From contig JAHEJY010000015.1 in NCBI GenBank assembly GCA_024638625.1, forward strand, positions 1-33,288: a DNA stretch of 33,288 bases, given 5' to 3'. Of the stretch, positions 16,988 through 25,210 are shown piece after piece (positions within the stretch are counted from its first letter, which is position 1; the number at the start of each line of letters is the position of its first letter). Both the position numbers and the translations under genes were made by a program. This stretch comes from Actinomycetes bacterium. GTDB lineage: Bacteria; Actinomycetota; Acidimicrobiia; Spongiisociales; SHLN01. The notes under the pieces are model-generated. The model did no database searches and had not been told where the DNA came from. It saw only the letters and a list, made by a program, of their open reading frames with translations.

Positions 16988-17773
16988 ATGCCAGAAGGAG
17001 ACTCCATCTATCGCGCCGCCCGCCTACTGGAGGATCGGCTCGTCGGCGAAGAAGTGGTGTCGGTCGGTGGAAGTCATCGCGCCGTGGCCGGGTACGGCCG
17101 CCGCCTGGTGGGTCGGACAATCAATCGTGTCGAAAACCGGGGCAAACATCTGCTCATTCACTTCTCCGGCGACTGGACAGCCCGCTCCCATCTCAAGATG
17201 ACGGGTTCGTGGAACGTGTACCGCCCTGGCCAGAAATGGAACAAAGAGGAAGGAGCTGCCCGTTTCGTCGTGACGACTCCCGGATCTGTTGCAGTGTGCT
17301 TTGCGGCTCCGGACGTCGACATCAAGCCAACTCCCGTGATCGACGAACAGATTGCTCACCTCGGTCCCGATCTGACCGCTGATGAGTTCGACGAGAAAGA
17401 TGCACTCAGACGGGTTGAGGCATCGCAGGCCCCAACCGTCGCCGATCTGTTGCTGGATCAGTCGGTGATGGCCGGTGTTGGCAATGTCTTCAAGTCAGAG
17501 ATTGCCTTTCTGCTGGGGATTGATCCGGCCGCCGATCCGTCAAATCTGACGAGTGCGGATCGCGAAGCGATCGTGTTGGAGGCCCGGCGTCTCTTGCTCG
17601 TCAACCGCGAACTGTCCCGGCGCGTGACGACCGGTGATCGTCGTCGGCCCTACTACGTATACGGAAGGAATCGCCAAGGATGTCGGCGATGTCGCGCAAG
17701 GATTCGATCGGGGAACCTCGGTGATCCGGCCCGGGTTACGTACTGGTGTTCTGCGTGCCAGAAGCGTCCGTAG
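16988..17773 (+). CDS. nei: Fpg/Nei family DNA glycosylase (endonuclease VIII-like)
   Basis: Bifunctional base-excision glycosylase/AP lyase that removes oxidised bases. 261 aa from ATG 16988, chosen because processing leaves the essential N-terminal proline: MPEGDSIYRAARLL has Pro2 (Schiff-base nucleophile) and Glu3. Further motifs: RSHLKMTGSW, a DQSVMAGVGNVFKSEIAFL helix-two-turn-helix stretch, and the C-terminal zinc finger YGRNRQGCRRCRARI then YWCSACQK (four Cys). MPEGD with YVYGRNRQGCRRC points to the actinobacterial Nei rather than MutM/Fpg. It lies 25 bp after aceK on the same strand. Confidence 0.93.
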   Translation: MPEGDSIYRAARLLEDRLVGEEVVSVGGSHRAVAGYGRRLVGRTINRVENRGKHLLIHFSGDWTARSHLKMTGSWNVYRPGQKWNKEEGAARFVVTTPGSVAVCFAAPDVDIKPTPVIDEQIAHLGPDLTADEFDEKDALRRVEASQAPTVADLLLDQSVMAGVGNVFKSEIAFLLGIDPAADPSNLTSADREAIVLEARRLLLVNRELSRRVTTGDRRRPYYVYGRNRQGCRRCRARIRSGNLGDPARVTYWCSACQKRP

Positions 17774-17825
17774 AGTCGTTTCGATAGGTTCTCTCCGTCA
17801 GACGGGGGTCTCTGTTCTGCAGGGT

Positions 17826-18000
17826 CTATCGAATCCCAAGCGAGCCACGAGCGACTTCCAGGCCGCGAGGGTTTGCGAACACGGTTTCGATCATCCATTC
17901 GGTCACCTTCACCCACTGGTCCAATGTTGTAGCCGCGGTTCGCGATGATCGCTTCCGAAAGCGGCTGGCCAAGGTCGCTGGCACCGATAGCCTTGAGCGT
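17826..18000 (-). pseudogene. Possible frameshifted coding remnant in the gap before HMG-CoA lyase
   Basis: The 227-bp gap 17774-18000 holds no intact gene. On the minus strand, two neighbouring frames read like protein with GC-rich third positions: LKAIGASDLGQPLSEAIIAN in one and, after a shift near 17920, TTLDQWVKVTEWMIETVFAN followed by PRGLEVARGSLGIR and TAG (17826). Joined, they would be a decayed 3' end of a gene of unknown family, truncated by the lyase start. This could also be coincidence. Confidence 0.25.
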
Positions 18001-18900
18001 ATGTCCAGCCTCCAGCTCGTCGAAGTCGGTCCACGCGATGGTTTGCAGAACGAATCTGCAGTTCTCGACACCGCAGTGAAGATCGAATTGCTCGATCGCA
18101 TCGCCCGGGCAGGGGCGACGCGGATCGAAGCTGTCAGTTTCGCCCATCCCGAGTATGTGCCACAGATGGCGGATGCGGAAGCGGTGATGGCCGGCCTCGT
18201 CAAACAACCGGGCGTTTCCTACATTGGGCTGGTAATGAATGAACGCGGGTACCGGCGATCACTCGACACCCCACTGGAGGAAATCAACTTCTCGGTGAGC
18301 GCCACGGACGGATTCAACCGGGCGAACCTATCGGCCGGGGTCGAGGACACGCTCGGCTTTATCGAGAACGTGGTTGCCGACGAGGCACGATTCACAACGG
18401 CCACCATCTCGGTTGCTTGGGGGTGTCCCTTCGAAGGAGAGGTAGAACCCGGCCGTGTCGTCGAAATAGCAGCGAGATTGACGGTGGCCGGGATAGACGA
18501 ACTCGCGCTGGCTGACACCATCGGGGTTGCTGATCCGTGGGCGGTGCGGTCGATGATCGCACAGGTGTGTGCGGTTATCGGAGATGTGCCGTTGCGTGTC
18601 CACTTTCACGACACGAGAAGCACGGGACTCGCCAATGCCTTCGCAGCCATCGAATCCGGCATCGGCGTGCTCGACAGCTCCGTCGGGGGTCTGGGAGGTT
18701 GCCCGTTTGCTCCCAACGCGACCGGCAACATCGCCACCAACGATCTCGTGTACATGGTCCAGCGCGCTGGATACGAGACTGGCTTTGATTTGCACCAGTT
18801 GAACTCGATTACGCGGTGGATTGGCACGGAGCTCAATATCCAGCCGCCATCGTTCGTCGCCAGGGCCGGCGGTTTTCCGGAGGTTCACACTTCGTTGTAG
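18001..18900 (+). CDS. Hydroxymethylglutaryl-CoA lyase
   Basis: Cleaves HMG-CoA to acetyl-CoA and acetoacetate in leucine degradation; 299 aa, normal for bacterial HMG-CoA lyases (MvaB/YngG type). Motifs: LVEVGPRDGLQNE at the N-terminus (catalytic Arg/Asp), RVHFHDTRSTGLAN (the metal-binding HxH), and the signature GGLGGCPFAPNATGNIATND with the active-site cysteine. ATG 18001 is the only good start; the frame is open upstream but has no start codon. Its 3' end overlaps the convergent tag gene by 16 bp. No methylcrotonyl-CoA carboxylase genes are adjacent. The acetyl-CoA it yields would feed the glyoxylate shunt that AceK regulates. Confidence 0.92.
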   Translation: MSSLQLVEVGPRDGLQNESAVLDTAVKIELLDRIARAGATRIEAVSFAHPEYVPQMADAEAVMAGLVKQPGVSYIGLVMNERGYRRSLDTPLEEINFSVSATDGFNRANLSAGVEDTLGFIENVVADEARFTTATISVAWGCPFEGEVEPGRVVEIAARLTVAGIDELALADTIGVADPWAVRSMIAQVCAVIGDVPLRVHFHDTRSTGLANAFAAIESGIGVLDSSVGGLGGCPFAPNATGNIATNDLVYMVQRAGYETGFDLHQLNSITRWIGTELNIQPPSFVARAGGFPEVHTSL

Positions 18901-19442
18901 CGAAAGCAGTCCACGATGTGGTCATTGACCATGCCCGTCGCCTGCATGTGGGCATATGCGATGGTAGGTCCGAAGAACTTGAAACCTCGTTGCTTCATAT
19001 CGCCAGCCAGGGCTTCGGCGATTTCTGTCGTTGCCGGAATCTCGGCCATCGACCGGAAGCTGTTTTTGATCGGCTTTCCATCCACCCGGCTCCAGAAGTA
19101 ATCAGAAAGCGAGCCCCATTCCTCGATGACTTCGAGCGTGGATTGCGCGTTGGTTACCGCCGAGGTGACCTTCTGTCGGTTGCGGACGATGCCTTTATTC
19201 GCCAAGAGAATCTCGATCTGGGCGGGCCCGAATTCGGCAACCTTCTCGATGTCGAAATTCGCAAACGCATCTCGATAATTCTTGCGTTTGCGAAGAATGG
19301 TTATCCAGCTCAGGCCCGCCTGCGCTCCTTCGAGAACGATGAACTCGAAGAGTGTCTGGTCGTCGAAGACCGGTACCCCCCACTCCAGGTCGTGGTACCT
19401 GACGTAATCCGGATCGTCGCCACACCAATCACATCTGGTCAT
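18885..19442 (-). CDS. tag: DNA-3-methyladenine glycosylase I
   Basis: Base-excision enzyme that removes 3-methyladenine. 185 aa from ATG 19442, typical of Tag (about 187). The opening MTRCDWCGDDPDYVRYHDLE has the conserved Cys4 and His17 of the zinc site, completed by His and Cys in HMQATGMVNDHIVDCF. The catalytic Glu lies in FEFIVLEGAQAGLSWITIL. The open frame extends to 19520, but that would overlap the kinase gene; the chosen start leaves a 19-bp gap. It is likely the last gene of a minus-strand operon with the kinase and FIST genes, although no functional link is obvious. Confidence 0.94.
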   Translation of the reverse strand: MTRCDWCGDDPDYVRYHDLEWGVPVFDDQTLFEFIVLEGAQAGLSWITILRKRKNYRDAFANFDIEKVAEFGPAQIEILLANKGIVRNRQKVTSAVTNAQSTLEVIEEWGSLSDYFWSRVDGKPIKNSFRSMAEIPATTEIAEALAGDMKQRGFKFFGPTIAYAHMQATGMVNDHIVDCFRYNEV

Positions 19443-19461
19443 GAACACCAAGTTAACGGCG

Positions 19462-20898
19462 TCACGAGACCTGACGTAGTCCGAGCTCCTGGTCGCTGAG
19501 GCTGGTGCGAACGTTGCCATCTACAGAGGGCATCTCCAGTCGAAAGCTGCTCCAGCCATCGTTGTATTCGTAGTTGAGGTCGCCTCCCATGAGCCGGGCG
19601 AGCTGTCGGGAAACCGCCAGGCCCAGGCCGACCGAGGCTGTCACCCCGCTGCGTTTGTGTGCACGCTCGTACGCCTCGAATATTGCATCGCGTCGATCCT
19701 CCGGAACGCCGCTGCCATTGTCCGAAACCAGCAAGAACGTAGTGGGACCGAGGCTGACTGACTCCAACCGGATCTTGTCGCCTCCATAGCGAATCGCGTT
19801 CGTCAAGAGATTGCGGACGATCTGTTTGAATCGAGTTGGATCAACCCATGCAGAGCTCGTCACCGAACTGAACTCGAGCACCTTTTCCCCCTCATGCATT
19901 CGCGCTGCCGTGATCACGTCGCTCACCATCGGCCCGAGATCCAGTGCCTCTTGGACAATGTTGACCTTTCCGATCTCGGCGCGAGCTGCCACGAGCAGAT
20001 CCTCGACCATATTCGCCATCTCGCGGCTCTCGTCGGCCATGAATTGAATGAGTTCCGAACGAAGCTCCTCATCCAAATCCGCACCCTGCTCGATCAGAGA
20101 TTCGGCGGATCCGTAGATGGTCGTGAGAGGGGTCCGCAGCTCATGGCTCACCGAGGCCAGGAACTCATCTTTGGAACGAATGACCTCCTCCAGCCGGCGC
20201 TCGGCTTCCTTCACTTTCGTGATGTCGACGATGCCGACGACGGCCTTGGATAGGTCGGCGGTCCCGTCCGGGTTCCGCGGCGTCGACCAGTTCACGATTC
20301 CCGCCATCGGGCGGGTCATCATCTGGGTCGAGATCTCGTAGGTCGCATTCGTTTGCCCATTCCAGATCGCCGAGATCAGCGGTCGAAACGCGTCCCGTTC
20401 GGCCGCGGTCTGGAATGTCTCCTCGTTCCACTTGCCGGATAGCTGATCGTGTGAGGAGATGCCGAGGAGTCTGAGAGCGGCATCGTTGGCATCCACGATT
20501 TCCATACTCAAGATGCCTATCACCAGATCGTCGGGGTGATCGTCGAGATACTCCTCGAGGTCGACGACGCCGAGGTCACGCAGGCTGTTGACCCAGTGCC
20601 CTACGTCGGTCTGGTCCATTTCCCAGAGGGCAATGGGATTGTTGACAAAGAGATTTCGGTAGTGACTCTCGGACCTTTCGATGCGTTGGTTGGTCAGCTC
20701 TTGTCGGCGGTTCAAGACCTCCGCCATTTCCTGCCCCGAGATCGCCAGAGAGCGCTCGAGCAGATAGCGATTGCGATCGGAATCCTCGTAGTAGGCAGAA
20801 ACCCTGTCGAGCAGCATGGCCCAATCTCTTGCATGCTTGGGGGGTTTGTCGAGCGACAATCCCATGCGTTTCAGCTGCCGAAGCAGCACTGCGTTCAT
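19462..20898 (-). CDS. Soluble PAS-type sensor histidine kinase
   Basis: 478 aa with no membrane helix, so cytoplasmic. An N-terminal helical segment (residues 1-75) precedes a PAS-like region (about 79-230; SHYRNLFVNNPIALWEMD and VGIVDITKVKEAE) that seems to carry an insertion around 100-130. Then HisKA with H252 in the H box SVSHELRTPLT, N box NLLTNAIRYGG (363-373), G1 DNGSG (393-397) and G2 GLGLA (424-428): catalytically complete. Its start overlaps the FIST gene stop by 4 bp (ATGA), a standard FIST-kinase pairing in which the FIST protein is probably the input. No response regulator is encoded nearby, so the partner is elsewhere. Confidence 0.92.
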   Translation of the reverse strand: MNAVLLRQLKRMGLSLDKPPKHARDWAMLLDRVSAYYEDSDRNRYLLERSLAISGQEMAEVLNRRQELTNQRIERSESHYRNLFVNNPIALWEMDQTDVGHWVNSLRDLGVVDLEEYLDDHPDDLVIGILSMEIVDANDAALRLLGISSHDQLSGKWNEETFQTAAERDAFRPLISAIWNGQTNATYEISTQMMTRPMAGIVNWSTPRNPDGTADLSKAVVGIVDITKVKEAERRLEEVIRSKDEFLASVSHELRTPLTTIYGSAESLIEQGADLDEELRSELIQFMADESREMANMVEDLLVAARAEIGKVNIVQEALDLGPMVSDVITAARMHEGEKVLEFSSVTSSAWVDPTRFKQIVRNLLTNAIRYGGDKIRLESVSLGPTTFLLVSDNGSGVPEDRRDAIFEAYERAHKRSGVTASVGLGLAVSRQLARLMGGDLNYEYNDGWSSFRLEMPSVDGNVRTSLSDQELGLRQVS

Positions 20899-22025
20899 GC
20901 TGCTTCGGTGATGGTGGTGACAGTCATCGTTTGGTTATGAAGTTCGCAGGTTCCGGTGGTGATTGGTGAGATCTCGCCGTATGAATAGAAGCCGATCTGC
21001 TTGGTACCCGCTGGGAGCGATTCGAGGACGGCCTCGACTTCCTCGTCCGTACGCACGCCCAGAACCAGCCGGCGTCCGACACACGATATCGAAATGCAGA
21101 CGGCGTTCTCCATGTTCACGTTCTTCGCCGCGATTTCGGCAGCCTCCTCAGCTCCTCCGACGAGACGCTCGAAGTTCGCCTGCATCAGCTGGGCCGCATA
21201 TCCCTGCGGTACGTCACCCGCGAACCGCAAACTCTGGCTGAGTTCGTCCACCGACAGGATGGTGCGCACAACTTCTCTTGGAGAGTGCGGATCGGTGATC
21301 TGTAGTGGAAACAGCAGACCGCTGGCCGGGAGCTCCGAGGCGAACTCACCCAGGTATTGCTTGTACAAGGGCAACGCCGGCTGACCATCGAGTTCGAACA
21401 GGACGTTTCCCTTCGACTTTGTAATGACTCGTTGAGGGCCGAATTTGTCCCAGCCGCCTTGCGAGCCGTGCGAGACTTCTATCTCTCCGTAGAGACCGAC
21501 CGCCGTCACGTAGCCTGACTGAGGCCGACCCTGGACAAGAACCCACGTTTGTTCGAACCGATCACCATCTCCGGCTAGGCCACCTGTGATCGAGACGCTG
21601 GCCGGCAGGTGGGCGTCGATACCGGCCGTGAGGTCGGTGCCATTGACCATCAGTCCGTCCGAGAAGACCAACACCGCCTTGAGCGAAGATCCTTGTAGCT
21701 GGCGAGCGATCGACTTCCCTGCGGCATAGCTATCGGCATCACTGGCTACCGGTGCGCTTGCGAATTTCACGTCTGAATCGGAGAATTTCATGATTGCCAC
21801 GCTCATGCTGTTGTCACTGACCCCGATGTCGTAGATCTCGCCGGAAGTCGAGCAGCCCGCGATAACCGAGTTCGGATATCGACGTACAAGCTCCTGCAGC
21901 GGCAGATCCCGCTCGATCATGTGCGAACTTCCGAAGGCCAGTATGAGCGTGCGATAGGAATCGACGTCCGGTAGATCTGCTGACCAGTGTCCTTGTTCGT
22001 CGTACCTGACAATCTGTGAAAACAT
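20895..22025 (-). CDS. FIST N/C domain sensory protein
   Basis: 376 aa from ATG 22025; a TTG four codons earlier (22037) is possible. FIST_N covers about residues 25-215 (TLILAFGSSHMIERD, VIAGCSTSGEIYDIGVSDNS, VSITGGLAGDGDRFEQTWV) and FIST_C about 220-370, ending GFYSYGEISPITTGTCELHN then QTMTVT, the usual end of the family. FIST proteins are cytosolic and proposed to bind small ligands such as amino acids. No signal peptide or membrane helix. Coupled to the downstream kinase by a 4-bp overlap, suggesting the two form one sensory unit. Confidence 0.92.
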   Translation of the reverse strand: MFSQIVRYDEQGHWSADLPDVDSYRTLILAFGSSHMIERDLPLQELVRRYPNSVIAGCSTSGEIYDIGVSDNSMSVAIMKFSDSDVKFASAPVASDADSYAAGKSIARQLQGSSLKAVLVFSDGLMVNGTDLTAGIDAHLPASVSITGGLAGDGDRFEQTWVLVQGRPQSGYVTAVGLYGEIEVSHGSQGGWDKFGPQRVITKSKGNVLFELDGQPALPLYKQYLGEFASELPASGLLFPLQITDPHSPREVVRTILSVDELSQSLRFAGDVPQGYAAQLMQANFERLVGGAEEAAEIAAKNVNMENAVCISISCVGRRLVLGVRTDEEVEAVLESLPAGTKQIGFYSYGEISPITTGTCELHNQTMTVTTITEAA

Positions 22026-22085
22026 GGGTGCATCCAAGCAATGGTTGACGCTTAGATAGTGTTTCGGTCGGATCGTGCCCGATAT

Positions 22086-23102
22086 TTAGCCCCGTCGCAG
22101 GGTTTCCGTCTCTCGAAGGTCTCCGGTTTGGTGGTCGAGATCGATCCAGCTGTCCACCAACCAGTTCAATCGGTCGGCGTCCCCTTCGGGTATTTCGTCT
22201 GCGGGTACCCGCCAGAATCTCACACGGATCGTGGTTCCCACGAGCGCGCCAGACCAGATATTGCGTAGCGAGGCCATTCCACCAAGCCCGGTATGGGTGC
22301 CAAACACCACGTCGTGCCCTGATTCCAGCAGCGCCAGCGATCCGCCCGGTTGGGGTGCCAGCACGTGCCGAAGCGAATCGAGACGAGATGCCAATTCGGG
22401 ATGGAGCTTTCCCAATCTCCTAGTGGACGAAACTCGTTTCTCTTCTGTAAATCGTGTGCCCTCGGGGTAGATCATGACCGCGTCGTCGGGTCCGAGGCCG
22501 CCAGAAAGTTGCCGGATGGCTTTGAGTTCGCCGGCCCGGTCCGAACCGGTCCGGTTCACGAAGTGATTCGGGAGTCGGTTGCCCACGACATCGAGGGCCG
22601 GGTCATCGAGCAATTGGCGTTTGAGGATCCATCGGAGTCGGATTCCGCAATCGTGGGCGATGATCGTCGCCGGGAGGAGCACATCGATCATCGAAGCGTG
22701 CCGAACCATGAGGATGTACGGACCCGGTGTCACGTGCTCTATCCCGGATACATGAAGGGACATCGAAAAGGCTTTCAGCACGGTTTTGAGCATGAGGTTG
22801 GTCCACTGCCCTTGCAGCCAGTAACTCCAGCGCTCGAGCCTTGACGAACGACCAAACCCACTGAGTGCGAACTGAATGCCGGCCACGGTGACGCCCACAA
22901 TCTCGGCCGTCAGATAGACCCACCCCACTACCAAAAGACGGCTTGTGGCGAAGCTGCCGTTCCTTCCAACGGCACGGGCAACATCCGTCGCAATAGCGGC
23001 GAAGAGAAGCAGAGGCGATAGCACGATGGCGCCGATCCAGACGGCCAGGAATATCGGGAACGTGCGGGCGCGGCGGCGCCAGGTGTCCGGGCTCGAGTCC
23101 AT
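22086..23102 (-). CDS. PlsC-like 1-acyl-glycerol-3-phosphate acyltransferase family protein
   Basis: 338 aa from ATG 23102. Hydrophobic helices at about 16-40 and 58-80 anchor it in the membrane. The acyltransferase motifs are present: H-x4-D as RHASMIDVLLP (H135, D140), the acceptor region GNRLPNHFVNRTGS, and the motif MIYPEGTRFTEEKR (E214). Such enzymes add an acyl chain in phospholipid synthesis, or to other lipid acceptors. The longer N-terminus and two helices resemble eukaryote-like/TMEM-type family branches, so substrate is open. It is probably the first gene of the minus-strand set (60 bp to the FIST gene) and diverges from the DHH gene. Confidence 0.85.
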   Translation of the reverse strand: MDSSPDTWRRRARTFPIFLAVWIGAIVLSPLLLFAAIATDVARAVGRNGSFATSRLLVVGWVYLTAEIVGVTVAGIQFALSGFGRSSRLERWSYWLQGQWTNLMLKTVLKAFSMSLHVSGIEHVTPGPYILMVRHASMIDVLLPATIIAHDCGIRLRWILKRQLLDDPALDVVGNRLPNHFVNRTGSDRAGELKAIRQLSGGLGPDDAVMIYPEGTRFTEEKRVSSTRRLGKLHPELASRLDSLRHVLAPQPGGSLALLESGHDVVFGTHTGLGGMASLRNIWSGALVGTTIRVRFWRVPADEIPEGDADRLNWLVDSWIDLDHQTGDLRETETLRRG

Positions 23103-23191
23103 GTGGAGAACATACCCGGATCCATGCTCAAGGGGGTGGGGGCACCTGCCGATGTCACTGGTACGGAAATGAGTCTTTCTGAGGAATATTG

Positions 23192-24121
23192 ATGAGTGAC
23201 AAGTACCGCCTGGTGACGCGAAGCGATTTTGATGGCCTGGTCTCGGCCGTTCTCATGGAACAATTGGGCCTGATCGACGACATCCTCTTTGTTCACCCCA
23301 AGGACATGCAAGATGGCCTCGTCGCGATCACCGATCGCGATATCTGCACGAATCTCCCATACGTCCCGGGCGCCCATCTCGTCTTTGACCACCATCATTC
23401 CGAAACGATTCGCAATCAAGGCCAGGCCGAGAACCACATCATCGACCCGGCTGCCCCTTCCTGTGCTCGTGTGATCTACGACTACTACGGCGGTGCCGAC
23501 GCCTTCCCGAACATTCAGCTGGACATGATGGAGGCCGTGGACAAGGCGGACTCGGCCAACTACGAGCTCAATGATGTGCTATTTCCCTCCGACTGGACTC
23601 TGCTCAACTTCGTCATGGATGCAAGAACCGGACTGGGTCGCTTCCGTGATTTCCGTATCTCGAACTACCAGCTGATGATGAAGTTGATCGGCCTGTGTGC
23701 CGATCACTCCATCGACCAGATACTCCGTGATCCCGATGTGGCGGAGCGAGTAGAGCTGTACCGGGAGCACGAAGGACCGTTCAAAGAACAGCTCAAGCGC
23801 TGCACACGGGTTGAGGGCAAAGTTCTGGTGGTCGACCTCAGGGAGGAAGATGTCATCTTTGCCGGCAACCGATTCATGATCTACGCAATGCATCCAGACA
23901 CCTTCATGTCGATTCACGTTCTCTGGGGAAAACAGCGCCAGAACACCGTGTTTGCCATGGGAAAGTCGATCATCGATCGCAGCTCACGTACCAATGTGGG
24001 GACCCTCATGCTCGAACACGGCGGTGGCGGTCACCGGGCCGCAGGCACGTGCCAGGTTTCCCACGATGAGGCCGATCGGGTCCTCGAGTCATTGATCTAC
24101 CGGGTGAACGCAAACGGCTGA
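23192..24121 (+). CDS. DHH/DHHA1-family phosphoesterase (exopolyphosphatase-like)
   Basis: 309 aa from ATG 23192, with GAGG 8 bp upstream. DHH domain: VTRSDFDGLVSAVL (the metal-binding DxDG region, here SDFDG), VFDHHHSE (D66-H67-H68), then a DHHA1 domain ending with LEHGGGGHRAAGTCQV, the substrate-binding glycine motif. The family includes nanoRNases, c-di-AMP phosphodiesterases and exopolyphosphatase-like enzymes; the motifs do not tell which applies. No membrane helix or regulatory domain is present. It precedes the prenyltransferase by 51 bp and is probably co-transcribed. Confidence 0.87.
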   Translation: MSDKYRLVTRSDFDGLVSAVLMEQLGLIDDILFVHPKDMQDGLVAITDRDICTNLPYVPGAHLVFDHHHSETIRNQGQAENHIIDPAAPSCARVIYDYYGGADAFPNIQLDMMEAVDKADSANYELNDVLFPSDWTLLNFVMDARTGLGRFRDFRISNYQLMMKLIGLCADHSIDQILRDPDVAERVELYREHEGPFKEQLKRCTRVEGKVLVVDLREEDVIFAGNRFMIYAMHPDTFMSIHVLWGKQRQNTVFAMGKSIIDRSSRTNVGTLMLEHGGGGHRAAGTCQVSHDEADRVLESLIYRVNANG

Positions 24122-24172
24122 CAAATAATTCGCGAGACATCCAACCGCACTCCGCGCGCCAGGTAAGTTGTC

Positions 24173-24976
24173 ATGGACATGAAACTGCCAGACCGGCTAC
24201 TTCCCGAGTTTGTCAAGCCCCCCATTTACAAGGTCTATGAGGGACGCCTGACTCAGAAGCTCGATCGGGAACATCTTCCTCAACACATCGGCGTCATTCT
24301 CGACGGGCACCGGCGTTACGCCAGGGCTGAAGGGTATGAGGACTTCTCTCGTTCATACCGTGCCGGTATGCGAAAGTTCGAGACGTTCCTCGAGTGGGCC
24401 GCCGCGCTCGATCTCGAGGCGATCACTGCATGGGTCCTGTCGACTGAAAACCTCAGCCGACCGTCTGACGAGCTTGCTCCCTACTTCCAGGTCCTGATCG
24501 ATCTCTTTGAGCGCCTGCCCTATTCGGCTGGTGATTGTGGCTATTCGGTCCGGTTCATCGGCAGCCTGGATCTCCTCCCCACCGACCTGACGAATGCTGC
24601 CAAGCGGGTCACCGAATTGACGGCGGGCCGCAACCGGGTGCTCAACATCGCCATGGGTTATGGCGGCCGTCAGGAAATCGTCGATGCGGTGGCCGACCTG
24701 GTGGACTCGCTGTACGAGGAGGGGGTTGCTCCTGGGCGGATGTCCGAACACATTTCGGCGGCGGCCATCGGAAATCACATGTACGCCCCGGATGTACCCG
24801 ATCCGGATCTGGTCATCAGAACCAGCGGTGAGTCGCGGTTGTCGGGTTTCCTTCTCTGGCAATCCGCCTACTCGGAATTCAGTTTCGTAGATGTCTACTG
24901 GCCCGCATTCCGGCGCGTTGATTTTCTCCGCGCCATGCGCGACTATTCCAGAAGCGAGCGACGTTTCGGCCGGTAG
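24173..24976 (+). CDS. Cis-prenyltransferase (Z-FPP/polyprenyl diphosphate synthase, UppS family)
   Basis: 267 aa. Condenses isopentenyl diphosphate in cis with an allylic primer for polyprenyl carriers of cell-wall synthesis. The sequence resembles mycobacterial Rv1086 (short-chain Z,E-FPP synthase) throughout: PPIYKVYEGRLTQKL, LSTENLSRPSDEL, MGYGGRQEIVDAV, PDPDLVIRTSGESRLSGFLL then WQSAYSEFSF, and RVDFLRAMRDYSRSERRFGR at the end. The catalytic loop reads VILDGHRRYAR (D44-G45-H46): the Asn of the usual DGN motif is His. Start ATG 24173 follows an AGGTAAG; ATG 24179 is an alternative. Confidence 0.92.
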   Translation: MDMKLPDRLLPEFVKPPIYKVYEGRLTQKLDREHLPQHIGVILDGHRRYARAEGYEDFSRSYRAGMRKFETFLEWAAALDLEAITAWVLSTENLSRPSDELAPYFQVLIDLFERLPYSAGDCGYSVRFIGSLDLLPTDLTNAAKRVTELTAGRNRVLNIAMGYGGRQEIVDAVADLVDSLYEEGVAPGRMSEHISAAAIGNHMYAPDVPDPDLVIRTSGESRLSGFLLWQSAYSEFSFVDVYWPAFRRVDFLRAMRDYSRSERRFGR

Positions 24977-25046
24977 GAGGCGCGTCTCTTGATGTCATGC
25001 GCAGATCTTTGAGTATCGGCGATCTCCCACGAAAACCTCAGATGAC

Positions 25047-25065
25047 CCTCGGTGAACCACCGAGG
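25047..25065. repeat. Perfect short hairpin
   Basis: An 8-bp perfect stem, CCTCGGTG (25047-25054) with CACCGAGG (25058-25065), and a 3-nt loop. It has the same 8-3-8 geometry as the hairpin in the 26795-26840 repeat but a different sequence. No T-run follows, so it is not an obvious terminator for the prenyltransferase gene. Confidence 0.6.
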
Positions 25066-25167
25066 ACAACTCCGCCGCGACCTCGAGGCTCTGAGGGCCC
25101 TTGTTTTTCGGCATTTCGATGTCCGGCCACAAGGCGGTAGCTCGTGACTTCGATTCAAGTTGTTTGA

Positions 25168-25210
25168 TGGCATGCGCAGAGTCAGAGAGCCCCTTTGCGT
25201 GAATGTCGAG
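25168..25210 (+). repeat. 43-nt dispersed repeat, left copy
   Basis: Aligned without gaps to 26923-26965, this matches at 39 of 43 positions, in the same orientation. It begins TGGCATGCGCAGAG and ends TGCGTGAATGTCGAG. The inner arms CGCAGAG and CTTTGCG are imperfectly complementary. A degenerate 15-nt match to its start, with one mismatch to 25166-25180, lies at 24991-25005. Copies flank the DUF6326/TetR gene pair as direct repeats 1,755 bp apart. Confidence 0.85.

Noticed and set aside
17653-18207. Minus-strand 184-codon frame across the nei end, the gap and the HMG-CoA lyase start
   Set aside because: Most of it is antisense to two real genes; only the part inside the gap looks protein-like and is reported separately as a possible remnant.
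18885-18900. 16-bp overlap of HMG-CoA lyase and tag 3' ends as a possible regulatory antisense
   Set aside because: Short convergent overlaps are common in compact genomes; nothing further supports regulation.
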